From Lacrimispora saccharolytica (GTDB lineage: Bacteria; Bacillota; Clostridia; Lachnospirales; Lachnospiraceae): a stretch of 64,000 bases of DNA. Position numbers and translations under genes: made by a program. Below the pieces are notes generated by a model that was not told where the DNA came from, made no database searches, and saw only the letters and a program-made list of their open reading frames with translations. The DNA lies in contig JACJJN010000018.1 of NCBI GenBank assembly GCA_016899975.1, positions 1-64,000 on the forward strand, read 5' to 3'. Shown here one piece after another: positions 8,070-15,974 of this stretch; within the stretch, counting starts at the first letter, position 1; each line of letters opens with the position of its first letter.

Positions 8070-9203
8070 TCATTTCATACGCTTTCTTACAAGTACAATG
8101 ATCACACCAAGCGCTGCCACTGCCAGCACACCGATTGCAACTCCTGCAACCATCGGAAGACCTTTTTTCACTTCTTCCTCATCGATGTTGATATTGCTCT
8201 GCGGAACTTCTTCCTCATCCAGATCGGTCAGATCCTGATTGTCCTGCGGAACTTCCTCATCCTGAATATCGGTAGTTCCCTCATCCGCTGCCGCGTCGGT
8301 TTCACCCGCTGCGGTTCCATCCGTACCTGCGGTACCGGTTTCATCGGTTCCGGCTGCCCCGGTGCCTTCGCCGGCAGCTCCGGTACCTTCACCGGCGGTT
8401 CCAGCCGCTCCGGCACCCTCGCCCGCGGTTCCGGCTGTGCCTGTTCCGGTACCTGCCGTTCCCGTTCCTGCGGTTCCTGTTCCGGTTCCCGCTGCGGTGC
8501 CCTCGTCTGTGGTTCCCGGCACGGTCTCCGTTACAGTCGTTGTATTTGTGATCGTGTCACCCGGCTCTGTGATCACCTCGGTTGGTACCGGTGTGTACAC
8601 GAAAGTAAACACGTTTTCCGCCTCGTTTTCGGACAATGTTCTGGTCAGCGCCAGTGTCTGCGGATTATAGTCCTCGATGTACAGGTATGCAACCACCGGC
8701 TTGTCGCCTACATTTCCGTAATAAGTACGGCTCGGCGCCAGCTCATTGCCCTGGGCATCCTGATAATTTACCGTATAGCCTGTCTGGTTTCCGCGGATTC
8801 CGTAAGCCAGCACATACTCTGCGTCGCCGTCCACACGGAACGCGGAAGTCTGTACCGTATCGTTGTCGCGTCCGCTCTGGCGGATTCCCCTGAGATAATA
8901 CTTGCTGTCGTCCGCCATCTGCACAGCGCCCGCCTGAACGTCGAAAGACACGATATCTCCCTGTTTCAGTCCGCTGACTGTGATCTCATCTCCGTTTTCT
9001 TCCACCGCATACTGAGAACCGCTGGAATGATTGTCTACGGAAAGTCCTTCCGTTCCGTTGAAAGTCCCCTGGTTTCCGCTGTAAAAAGTAACCTGATAGG
9101 TGTATTCCTCCGCCAGTGTCTTTACCGGAAAAAGTCCCAGAACCAGGCAGAGCGTCATCAGAGATGTGAAAACCACTCTCCAGCCTTTTACGATCTTTTT
9201 CAT
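8070..9203 (-). CDS. Membrane-anchored surface protein with MucBP-like domain
   Basis: A 377-residue secreted protein. It has an N-terminal signal peptide (likely cut after TLA near residue 31), a beta-rich domain, then a MucBP-like stretch (YTVNYQDAQGNELAPSRTYY and following, about 145-215). A low-complexity Gly-Thr-Ala region follows (about 235-300), then an acidic segment with two EEVPQ copies. A C-terminal membrane helix (about 350-372) ends in RKRMK. No LPxTG motif precedes the helix, so it is probably a plain membrane-anchored protein rather than a sortase substrate. Its start codon overlaps the stop of the preceding gene (ATGA). It is the last gene of the pilus operon before the terminator. 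A role at the base of the fibre or in adhesion is a guess. Confidence 0.75.
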   Translation of the reverse strand: MKKIVKGWRVVFTSLMTLCLVLGLFPVKTLAEEYTYQVTFYSGNQGTFNGTEGLSVDNHSSGSQYAVEENGDEITVSGLKQGDIVSFDVQAGAVQMADDSKYYLRGIRQSGRDNDTVQTSAFRVDGDAEYVLAYGIRGNQTGYTVNYQDAQGNELAPSRTYYGNVGDKPVVAYLYIEDYNPQTLALTRTLSENEAENVFTFVYTPVPTEVITEPGDTITNTTTVTETVPGTTDEGTAAGTGTGTAGTGTAGTGTGTAGTAGEGAGAAGTAGEGTGAAGEGTGAAGTDETGTAGTDGTAAGETDAAADEGTTDIQDEEVPQDNQDLTDLDEEEVPQSNINIDEEEVKKGLPMVAGVAIGVLAVAALGVIIVLVRKRMK

Positions 9204-9979
9204 GATCTCAAGTCTCCTTTCCGGTCATTGCGGCGTTTCTTCATGGATACCACCGCCAGAATCAACAGGACAATCCCGCTCGCCAGAGCCGCGGCGCAAA
9301 GTCCAAGCATCTGTGTCGGATCTCCGGTCTTCGGAGCTGTGGTGACAACCTTTTTGACCACCCGGTTGATCACGTTGTCTTCACCTTTTTCCACCACCGT
9401 GTTGGCTTCCACTTCCTCCACGGCGAAATTCATCTGCAGCCGTGCCAGCGTGTCCTGATAATCATTTCCCTGTGTCTCGCCGTCCAGCTGAACCCTCAGA
9501 TGAACGCTGCCCGTTTCCCGGCTGTCCAGACGTCCCAGGTAGAAGTAATCCTCCAGAGAACCGGTCGCCTGATGGAGGCCTTCTCCTCCTGCGCTGGATT
9601 CTCCTCCGACGGTCTCGCTGCTGAACAGCACCGTCTCCTCTCCGTCCGGGTCCACATAAGTCAGTTCATAGGCATATGCGCCGCCCTCCGCCACGCTCTG
9701 GGTATCTTCCAGAGACTGCAGCACCTCGTTGGTCATATACCAGTCGGTCTCACTGCCGCTGGAGTTTCCGACGCCCACCTGAAGCTCGATGGTGTCGCCC
9801 GGCTGGATCCGGTAAATCTCCTCGGTCATTTCGGAAGACTGGAAATTGCTCTCCATGCCCTCCCCGTTAAATGTTACATTCCAGGATTTTTCACCCTGAA
9901 AATCCTCTGCAAATACTGTTGTACTCATGCCCACGGTCATGGCTGCGGCCATGACAAGGCACATGATTTTCCTTTTCAT
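9200..9979 (-). CDS. Surface protein with APKTGD sorting-like motif
   Basis: A protein of 259 residues counted from the ATG that follows AGGAGG by nine bases; an upstream in-frame GTG has no room for a ribosome binding site. It has a signal peptide (ending near VFA), a beta-rich extracellular region of about 190 residues, then TTAPKTGDPTQ, a hydrophobic helix and a basic tail. This is a sortase-type sorting signal in which the first Leu is replaced by Ala; NPKTG and APKTG variants are known for some sortases. It sits in an operon with two class C sortases and may be joined to the pilus or the wall. The stop overlaps the start of the next gene. The function of the ectodomain is unknown. Confidence 0.78.
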   Translation of the reverse strand: MKRKIMCLVMAAAMTVGMSTTVFAEDFQGEKSWNVTFNGEGMESNFQSSEMTEEIYRIQPGDTIELQVGVGNSSGSETDWYMTNEVLQSLEDTQSVAEGGAYAYELTYVDPDGEETVLFSSETVGGESSAGGEGLHQATGSLEDYFYLGRLDSRETGSVHLRVQLDGETQGNDYQDTLARLQMNFAVEEVEANTVVEKGEDNVINRVVKKVVTTAPKTGDPTQMLGLCAAALASGIVLLILAVVSMKKRRNDRKGDLRS

Positions 9980-9992
9980 ACTCCGCACCCTC

Positions 9993-10748
9993 CTATCGTA
10001 AGCTTATGGTACCGTCGTCCGCCACGTCTACATCCACGCCCCAGGCGCTCTTGATCGCGTCCTGCGCATTGTGGGTCTGCACCGCGTTGACTTCCGCTTC
10101 CAGTTCAAAGGTATAACCGTCATAAGCATAAGTAAATGTAATGGTCTTGTATCCGTTTTCATCGGTAGTAACTTCTTCCGTCACCTTATCCGCAACCGCC
10201 GGATCGATCCGCACCGTATCGGACAGCGCCGGGGTCGTATCTCCCGCCGGAAGGATATTCGTGTAATACAGGATCGTCCGCTCCGCTGTGGATGCGCCCT
10301 CATCGATGATCCAGCCATTATCGGTCAGCAGGTTCAGGTCGATCAGATCCGGAGAAAGGTTCGGATCTGTGCTGCCCTCGCTGTCCGTCCAGCTCTTATT
10401 GAGGATCACCCGCACATAACTGTCAATGGAGCCGCTGTTGGAAACCGCAAGGGCTTCGTCATATTCCTTACCCGGAACGATGGTTTCCTCCTGCAGATCC
10501 GCCAGAAGTGTTCCGATGGTCTCGTTCCATTCGCCGTTGGAATCGTAATCCCTGCGGCTGACGGTCTCGCCGTTTTCCAGAAGGCTGACGCCGATATTGG
10601 AAACCGTAACCTCCGCCCCATAATTTTCACTGTAATACGTAAGCGCCGCCCGGGTACTTCCCACGGTACTTCCGATCAGCAGAACTGCGGAAGCCGAAAG
10701 GAGAACGGCTGTGGTTGCACGGAAGGGAAATTTTTTCTTTTTCATCAC
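9993..10748 (-). CDS. SipW-dependent-type signal peptide protein (TasA/CalY-like)
   Basis: A 251-residue exported protein. The N terminus (FRATTAVLLSASAVLLIGST) is a signal peptide that leads to STRAALTYYSENYGAEV, the pattern of SipW-cleaved precursors such as TasA, TapA and camelysin. The mature part is a beta-sandwich-like domain with the family's SNSGSIDSYVRV strand, and it ends with NAQDAIKSAWGV as camelysin-like proteins do. It is probably a fibre or matrix subunit processed by the SipW homologue encoded downstream. Its start overlaps the stop of the next upstream gene by ATGA, so the two SipW-type proteins are translationally coupled. Polymerisation into fibres is inferred from TasA. 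Confidence 0.85.
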   Translation of the reverse strand: MMKKKKFPFRATTAVLLSASAVLLIGSTVGSTRAALTYYSENYGAEVTVSNIGVSLLENGETVSRRDYDSNGEWNETIGTLLADLQEETIVPGKEYDEALAVSNSGSIDSYVRVILNKSWTDSEGSTDPNLSPDLIDLNLLTDNGWIIDEGASTAERTILYYTNILPAGDTTPALSDTVRIDPAVADKVTEEVTTDENGYKTITFTYAYDGYTFELEAEVNAVQTHNAQDAIKSAWGVDVDVADDGTISLR

Positions 10749-11272
10749 TCTTCACCCTCCTCTGCATATACTGTCTGATCGGAATCCATCACACGGTTCC
10801 AGTCCGCATACGGATTACCTTCTTCATCGTAAAGCACCGGCGTACATTCCTGTACGACAATGACATTGAAGCTCTCTTCGCTGTCCATCGGATCGATGCC
10901 GACCCGCAGCTCCTGCGACGCGCCGCCTGCCGGAACGATATCACTGTAATAGTAATAATCATCCGCGCCCGGCGTCCATTTGCCCTCGTCATCGGCGTAA
11001 GTCAGACCGTCCTGATACTTATCGCCCGCGAATACCTTCACACGGACGAAGCAGTCGATATCGCCGGTATTCTGAACCGTGATATGTTTCGTCCAGTTGC
11101 TGACCTCTTCCTCCGGAACCGTCACCGCATTGTCAAGGCTCAGGCTCACTCCGCCGGAAGCTGTGGCATAGGTGGTGAAGTACGCCATCGCTGTTCCCAC
11201 GCTCAGGCCGGCGGTAAGCGTAAGGGCTGCTGCTGCCAGGCAAAGATTTTTCTTTTTCACATTTTTCATCAT
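10745..11272 (-). CDS. SipW-dependent-type signal peptide protein, second copy
   Basis: A 175-residue exported protein. The signal peptide is followed by AMAYFTTYATASGGV, which closely matches the AYFT(D/S)...A box of SipW substrates. The mature domain has the SNWTKHITVQNTGDIDCFVR strand, shared in style with the neighbouring 251-residue protein, and an acidic C terminus. It is a distant paralogue of that protein and is coupled to it by an ATGA overlap. A likely minor subunit or adaptor of a TasA-like fibre, comparable in position to TapA next to TasA; this pairing is inference. Confidence 0.82.
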   Translation of the reverse strand: MMKNVKKKNLCLAAAALTLTAGLSVGTAMAYFTTYATASGGVSLSLDNAVTVPEEEVSNWTKHITVQNTGDIDCFVRVKVFAGDKYQDGLTYADDEGKWTPGADDYYYYSDIVPAGGASQELRVGIDPMDSEESFNVIVVQECTPVLYDEEGNPYADWNRVMDSDQTVYAEEGEE

Positions 11273-11287
11273 TCCTGTCTTCCTCCC

Positions 11288-12283
11288 TTACTCCTGTGGT
11301 GCGGAACTGTCTGCCTGCTGCTGCCAGTCCCAGACTCCGTCGGTGTATTCAAAATGGTTTACCACACTTGCGCTGCCGTTCATGCCGCCGTTGTACTCGT
11401 TGGTAAAGGAAACGGCTGCCGGAACTTCTTCCGATCCGTCCGCCACGATCACGGCTGTCTGTGTTCCGCCGGAAACCGCATCATAATTGGAACCTCCGTA
11501 AATCTCGGTCACCGTCACAACGGTTCCTGCCGGAATGTCGGTGAGTTCCACACTCTTCGTTCCGGTGCTGTCAAAATTCAGGGATACCACATCGCTGAGC
11601 ACCTGCTCATGATCCCGGATACCCTCCACCTGGAAGACAAAGGCTGCATTTCCAAGGGTGGCATTGTAGGACATCAGGGTCTTCTGGATCGTCAAAGATC
11701 CAAGCCGCGGCGTCTGCTCCGGTTTCAGCCCGGTGGTCACGTCGTAAACCCAGGTATCGTCTCCTGTGGAATAATAGTAATTGTTCGGCAGAGAGATCAG
11801 ATACGGAGTAAAGTCATAGGTATATTCCGGGGTCTGTACGGTTTCCGCCTCCACCAGATACATACCGGTGGAAAGATCTCCCACAGAACCGCCGGGCTGA
11901 CCTTCCTCGTTCGGAGTGATCTCCAGGACCGCTGTGGGCTCCGCGCCAAGTTCATTCTTCAGGGAAACCGCTTCCTGGGAGAGCGCCTCCCACTGCTCCG
12001 CCGTGGTGCTGTCGCTGACCGTGCCAAGCTCCAGCTCCTCATATCCGGCGAGGGAAGTATATTCCCCGGTGACCTCCACATCCGCCACCTTATACAGATT
12101 GACCGGGATCGCGATCTCATTGAGCTCCTGATACTGTCCGTCCAGTTCAAAGGACAGTGAGCAGCTTCGATCCGGCTCCACTCCGGGCGCTCCGTATACA
12201 CTGGAAATTCCCGCCACTGAAACCACCAGCAGGCATGCCAGCGCCGCCGCGCCTCTCTTTTTTATCTTTCCTGTCATTTTCAC
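11288..12283 (-). CDS. Pilin-like protein with DUF5979/Cna-type domain but no sorting signal
   Basis: A 331-residue secreted protein: signal peptide (to about residue 31, VYG/APG), an N-terminal pilin-type region, then SLTIQKTLMSYNATLGNAAF and a following domain typical of DUF5979/DUF7601 pilin repeats (about 195-310). The protein ends hydrophilic (WDWQQQADSSAPQE), with neither an LPxTG box nor a membrane helix, unusual for a gene coupled to class C sortases. It may be a minor pilin attached by its own lysine, a secreted component, or a subunit that lost its anchor. It overlaps the upstream sortase gene by ATGA. Confidence 0.78.
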   Translation of the reverse strand: MKMTGKIKKRGAAALACLLVVSVAGISSVYGAPGVEPDRSCSLSFELDGQYQELNEIAIPVNLYKVADVEVTGEYTSLAGYEELELGTVSDSTTAEQWEALSQEAVSLKNELGAEPTAVLEITPNEEGQPGGSVGDLSTGMYLVEAETVQTPEYTYDFTPYLISLPNNYYYSTGDDTWVYDVTTGLKPEQTPRLGSLTIQKTLMSYNATLGNAAFVFQVEGIRDHEQVLSDVVSLNFDSTGTKSVELTDIPAGTVVTVTEIYGGSNYDAVSGGTQTAVIVADGSEEVPAAVSFTNEYNGGMNGSASVVNHFEYTDGVWDWQQQADSSAPQE

Positions 12284-13188
12284 TTTTTACCCTCCTTTGA
12301 ACTGTGATCTGTCCGTCCGGAGCCGTCAGATTTTCTTCTCCTTCCGAACAGGAATTTCATAATCAGTATCACAAGCAGTGTTACCGACAATCCCAGAATC
12401 AGATACAGCATATAGTAATTCTGTACCGCCCGCAGCATGGTGTCTACCGGGGTACTTTCTATTTCTTCCTCTCCTTCATACGGAACGCGGGTGCCGCGCA
12501 CCAGAAGGCGGTGGGAATTCACTCCGTAGGGGGTGCAGGTAAACAGCGTCACATGATCCTCTCCCGGAACCACCTGAAGGGCTTCCTCCAGAGTTTCCAT
12601 GTCATCTTTGTCTACCATGTCCAGAATCTGATCCACCTGATAGGCCAGGGTCTCATCCAGCACATGGATGTAAAACATGTCACCCTTGTGCAGCTGGTCG
12701 ATATCGGTAAACAGCCGGGCGCTGGGAAGTCCCCGGTGCGCCGCCAGAACGCTGTGGGTATTCTCTCCTCCGATCGGAAGTCCCGTGCCGTCCAGATGAC
12801 CGGCCCCTGTCTGGAGCACTTCATCACCTGTTCCATGATAAATGGAAATCTTCACGTTGATCTTCGGGATGGAAAGGTAACCCATGACTCCGTCTCCGCC
12901 GATATTGAGTACCTTCCAGTACTCGGTGTTTTTGAGATCCTCCTCATCGGTGGAGAACACATCCCCGTAAATATTATTCTGTGTCAATGTACTGTTAAAC
13001 TGCCGTGCGGCTTCCCATTCCTGGGTGAAATCCTCCGGCGTCATCTCCTGCACCGTCGATTCATAGCTGCTGATCAGACGGCTCTGCCGGTAGGTATTCC
13101 ACTGATCCGAGATCGTCGGATAGGCAAGAATGCCAAAACCGATCAGAAACAGAAGACCGAACAGGATACCTGAAAGTTTGCGTTTCAT
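12280..13188 (-). CDS. Class C sortase (pilus polymerase) 1
   Basis: A 302-residue membrane transpeptidase. There is an N-terminal membrane segment (about 7-24) and a second one near the C terminus (about 260-282), the topology of class C sortases. Catalytic residues are H151 in LAAHRGLP, C218 in TLFTCTPYG and R227 in NSHRLLVRG. Class C sortases cut LPxTG pilins and join them through a lysine of the next subunit. The gene overlaps its neighbours on both sides by ATGA, forming a coupled sortase-sortase-pilin block. Expected substrates are the LPSTG and LPSAG pilins upstream. Confidence 0.93.
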   Translation of the reverse strand: MKRKLSGILFGLLFLIGFGILAYPTISDQWNTYRQSRLISSYESTVQEMTPEDFTQEWEAARQFNSTLTQNNIYGDVFSTDEEDLKNTEYWKVLNIGGDGVMGYLSIPKINVKISIYHGTGDEVLQTGAGHLDGTGLPIGGENTHSVLAAHRGLPSARLFTDIDQLHKGDMFYIHVLDETLAYQVDQILDMVDKDDMETLEEALQVVPGEDHVTLFTCTPYGVNSHRLLVRGTRVPYEGEEEIESTPVDTMLRAVQNYYMLYLILGLSVTLLVILIMKFLFGRRRKSDGSGRTDHSSKEGKK

Positions 13189-14252
13189 GTCTGCTCCTTT
13201 GATGTGCTTTCGTTTTCCCCTGTCTCCTCATTCTCTGTGACCGGCGGTTCCTGCGGACCGTCCTGAGAATCCGAAGGAGTTTCTCCCACTTCGGAACTCT
13301 GTGGTTCCTGTACCGGCTCCGGATCCGTATCGGATATCTGTTCCGGCTGTGCTGCTTCCGGAACTTCTACGGCTGCCGCCGCTTTTGCTTTCTGTTTTCT
13401 TCTGTCCAGGAAGGCCAGAAGGAACACAAACGCTGCGGTTACCAGGAGTCCTACCACAACCCAAAGAAGATAATTGGTGTGAAGACTGATGCCGGCCAGC
13501 GGCGTCTCTTCCTCATCCTCAATCACTTCCGGTACGTAGTCCACCCGGTGGCCTCTGACCAGAAGCCGGTGGCTGTTGACTCCGTAGGGGGTACAGGTCA
13601 GCAGAGTCACCAGATCCTGCCCTTCCTGCACCGCAAGACTTTCCGTCTCGTCCGGTTCCACCACGAGGATCTGATCGACCTCGTAACAGAGAATGTCATC
13701 CAGTATGTAGAGAAGGAAGTGATCTCCTTCTTCGAGTTTGTCAAGATCCGTAAACAGTGAGGCACTCGGCAGTCCGCGGTGTGCGGAAATGACTGCATGT
13801 GTATTCTCACCACCCACCGGAAGGGAACTTCCCTCCAGATGGCCTGCTGCCTGTTCCAGGACATCCTCGTCCGTGGTGTGGTAAATCGGGATCTTGATGT
13901 TGATCTTGGGGATCTGCACGTATCCCATCATACCATCTCCCAGAAGGTTCAGGCAAGACATGTACTGCTGATGTTCCTCGGAATCTTCGTCCGCGGCGGC
14001 TGCCACTGCGAAGGAGTCCGGAAGGATGCTCGGAAGCAACGCCTCATTATAGGCAACGGCTTCTTCCTTTGCGGCGGAATAATCAATCTCGCCGGAGGCT
14101 TCCTGTTCCGATACGGCTGCGTCATAGCTGGAAATCAGCTTTGACTGCCGGTAATTGTTCCACTGATTGGAAACGAATGGATACAGCAGCAAGGACAAAC
14201 CGGCTAAAAAGAACAGTGCGATCAATATGGTAGTCAATAACTTTTTTTTCAT
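13185..14252 (-). CDS. Class C sortase (pilus polymerase) 2
   Basis: A 355-residue paralogue of the sortase downstream. H158 (ISAHRGLP), C220 (TLLTCTPYG) and R229 (NSHRLLVRG) are all present, with membrane segments at about 7-25 and 267-288. The C terminus carries an extra 60-residue Pro/Glu/Ser/Thr-rich cytoplasmic or wall-facing tail that the other copy lacks. It is the first gene after the strong terminator hairpin at 14285-14315, so it is probably transcribed by readthrough from the pilin gene. Two class C sortases in one locus often divide tip addition and shaft polymerisation; which does which cannot be told here. Confidence 0.93.
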   Translation of the reverse strand: MKKKLLTTILIALFFLAGLSLLLYPFVSNQWNNYRQSKLISSYDAAVSEQEASGEIDYSAAKEEAVAYNEALLPSILPDSFAVAAAADEDSEEHQQYMSCLNLLGDGMMGYVQIPKINIKIPIYHTTDEDVLEQAAGHLEGSSLPVGGENTHAVISAHRGLPSASLFTDLDKLEEGDHFLLYILDDILCYEVDQILVVEPDETESLAVQEGQDLVTLLTCTPYGVNSHRLLVRGHRVDYVPEVIEDEEETPLAGISLHTNYLLWVVVGLLVTAAFVFLLAFLDRRKQKAKAAAAVEVPEAAQPEQISDTDPEPVQEPQSSEVGETPSDSQDGPQEPPVTENEETGENESTSKEQT

Positions 14253-14284
14253 CCGGTCTCTCCTTACGGTTGTATTTTTGTTTG

Positions 14285-14315
14285 AAAAACGGGGCGGGCG
14301 AACCGCCCCGTTTTT
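14285..14315. terminator. Strong terminator/attenuator inside the pilus operon
   Basis: A perfect 13-bp stem (AAAAACGGGGCGG with CCGCCCCGTTTTT) and short loop lie between the major pilin and the sortase genes. The T tract makes it a good Rho-independent terminator in either direction. No promoter is obvious between it and the sortase start, so it probably sets the ratio of pilin to sortase mRNA. Confidence 0.8.
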
Positions 14316-14380
14316 ACTGGGTTTCTTTTCTGTCGTTCAGACTACTTCTGCGGCAGCGCCGCTCTTATGTATCTGTCCGA

Positions 14381-15871
14381 TTATTTCTCAGTTTTTTTGC
14401 GTGTTGCAAAGTACAGACCAGCTGCTGTTACCATGATTGCACAACCGCCGATGGTGAAGATTGTAGTACCGATACCACCTGTAGATGGAAGTGAGGAAAG
14501 GTTCTCATTAATCACAGTAAGATCCGCAAAATCATTATATACATTGACTTTATCTGTAGACGTAGCAGCTTCTGTTGTTGTTCCTACCGCATAATAATAT
14601 TCACTTAACTGATATCCAGTTGGCGCATTTGTTTCTTTTACATAATACGTTTTATCAGCATCTAAGCCTACAAATGTTACTGTTCCATCGTTGCCTGTTG
14701 TTCTAACATCATCTGCCACTTTAAGATAAAGAGTCATATTATTTACTGCCTGACCATCTCTTGTAACTACACTAACATCTTCAGTTGTTGTATATCCTTC
14801 TGTAGCCTGATCCACTGCCTCATAAATTGTAAACTCAGCACCGGAAATAACAGTTTCTGCATCGTCTTCAGTTTTTATTACTTTTACTGCGACTTCATCA
14901 GATGTTACACTGTCACCATCTGGATCCAAATTTGTTTCAATGTCATTTTTCAAATGCTCATTACCACTTCCTACAATAGCTGTATATTCAATAGTCACCT
15001 TTTTTCCAGCATAATCTGCATTATATTTTGTACCAGAAAAGTCAATCGTTAATTCACTCTGATCTGCATAATCCGTAACAATATAATCCGTTCCTGCTAC
15101 CAGTGGATCAGATTCTCCCTCAATTCTAACTACAAGTGTTCCTGCTTTAAATGTACCATTATCTAAGGTATCTGTAATACTAAATTCCTTTTCTGTATCA
15201 TCGGCACTATAGTAAGGATATACCACACTTGCTGTATATGGAACCTCATCTCCTTCAGATACTGATCCATCTACATCTGGATTAACAAGATCTTTTAAGA
15301 TAACATTATTAGAACCTTTAGCTGTAACATTTACATCCTGTAAATTACCAGATCCGGTATCCTCTACATAAGCAAGCATCGGAATATATGTGAAATCCGG
15401 ATCTTCAGATGTTACCTTAATTACATATAAACCTGCACTATCAATACCTGTAATTGTGCTTCTGTTTACTCCACTAGTTTGGGTTGCGTAATTTTCAACA
15501 GCAGTCAAAGCCGCTCCCAAATCTGATGATGAATTTATTGTTCCTGCGGATGCATATTGATTAGCTGTTGTTTCTAACTTACCTAAAGCAATCAGTTTCT
15601 GTATCGCATCATCTTCATCCGTAGCATTCAAATTCGCTACAAATGCATCTGCAATCGGAGATTCAGTCTCTTCTTCATCAACAAACTTCCATCCCAATGG
15701 AGACTTCGTATCAGGTTCTACTACCTGCACATATGTAATTTTGGTATCATCATTTACCCCATTTACTTGGATATTAGCTGTTGCACCTGCTGCAAACGCC
15801 GTTACACTTGTTCCCATAATCATTGCTGATGCCATTAACATTGCTAAAACTTTTTTTGCCTTCATACTCAT
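14381..15871 (-). CDS. SpaH/EbpB-family LPXTG major pilin
   Basis: A 496-residue shaft pilin. It has a signal peptide (cut near AFA/AGA), an N-terminal domain, then a fimbrial isopeptide D2-type domain (DGSVSEGDEVPYTASVVYPY onward, about 200-320). A Cna_B/SpaA-like domain follows with the E-box YYVKETNAPTGYQLSE near 425-440. The sorting signal is LPSTG at 461-465, followed by a hydrophobic helix and RKKTEK. Internal Lys-Asn isopeptide bonds and sortase-C polymerisation are expected from the family. It follows the tip adhesin by about 100 bases and precedes a terminator, so it should be among the most abundant products of the operon. Confidence 0.94.
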   Translation of the reverse strand: MSMKAKKVLAMLMASAMIMGTSVTAFAAGATANIQVNGVNDDTKITYVQVVEPDTKSPLGWKFVDEEETESPIADAFVANLNATDEDDAIQKLIALGKLETTANQYASAGTINSSSDLGAALTAVENYATQTSGVNRSTITGIDSAGLYVIKVTSEDPDFTYIPMLAYVEDTGSGNLQDVNVTAKGSNNVILKDLVNPDVDGSVSEGDEVPYTASVVYPYYSADDTEKEFSITDTLDNGTFKAGTLVVRIEGESDPLVAGTDYIVTDYADQSELTIDFSGTKYNADYAGKKVTIEYTAIVGSGNEHLKNDIETNLDPDGDSVTSDEVAVKVIKTEDDAETVISGAEFTIYEAVDQATEGYTTTEDVSVVTRDGQAVNNMTLYLKVADDVRTTGNDGTVTFVGLDADKTYYVKETNAPTGYQLSEYYYAVGTTTEAATSTDKVNVYNDFADLTVINENLSSLPSTGGIGTTIFTIGGCAIMVTAAGLYFATRKKTEK

Positions 15872-15974
15872 TTTCTCCTTTTCTTTTTTGGTTTCCCCAT
15901 TTTTTAATTCAAGCCATTACGCGCTGTCGTTTTTTTCAGTGGCGGTACCGGGACCGCTCATGTTTTTTCATGCT

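Noticed and set aside
10071-12160. Long plus-strand ORFs opposite the SipW-type and pilin genes
   Set aside because: They are antisense shadows of strongly supported minus-strand genes and lack signals.
15890-15974. Terminator between adhesin and major pilin
   Set aside because: The stem (GCGGT/ACCGC) is short and is followed by A rather than T on the transcribed minus strand.
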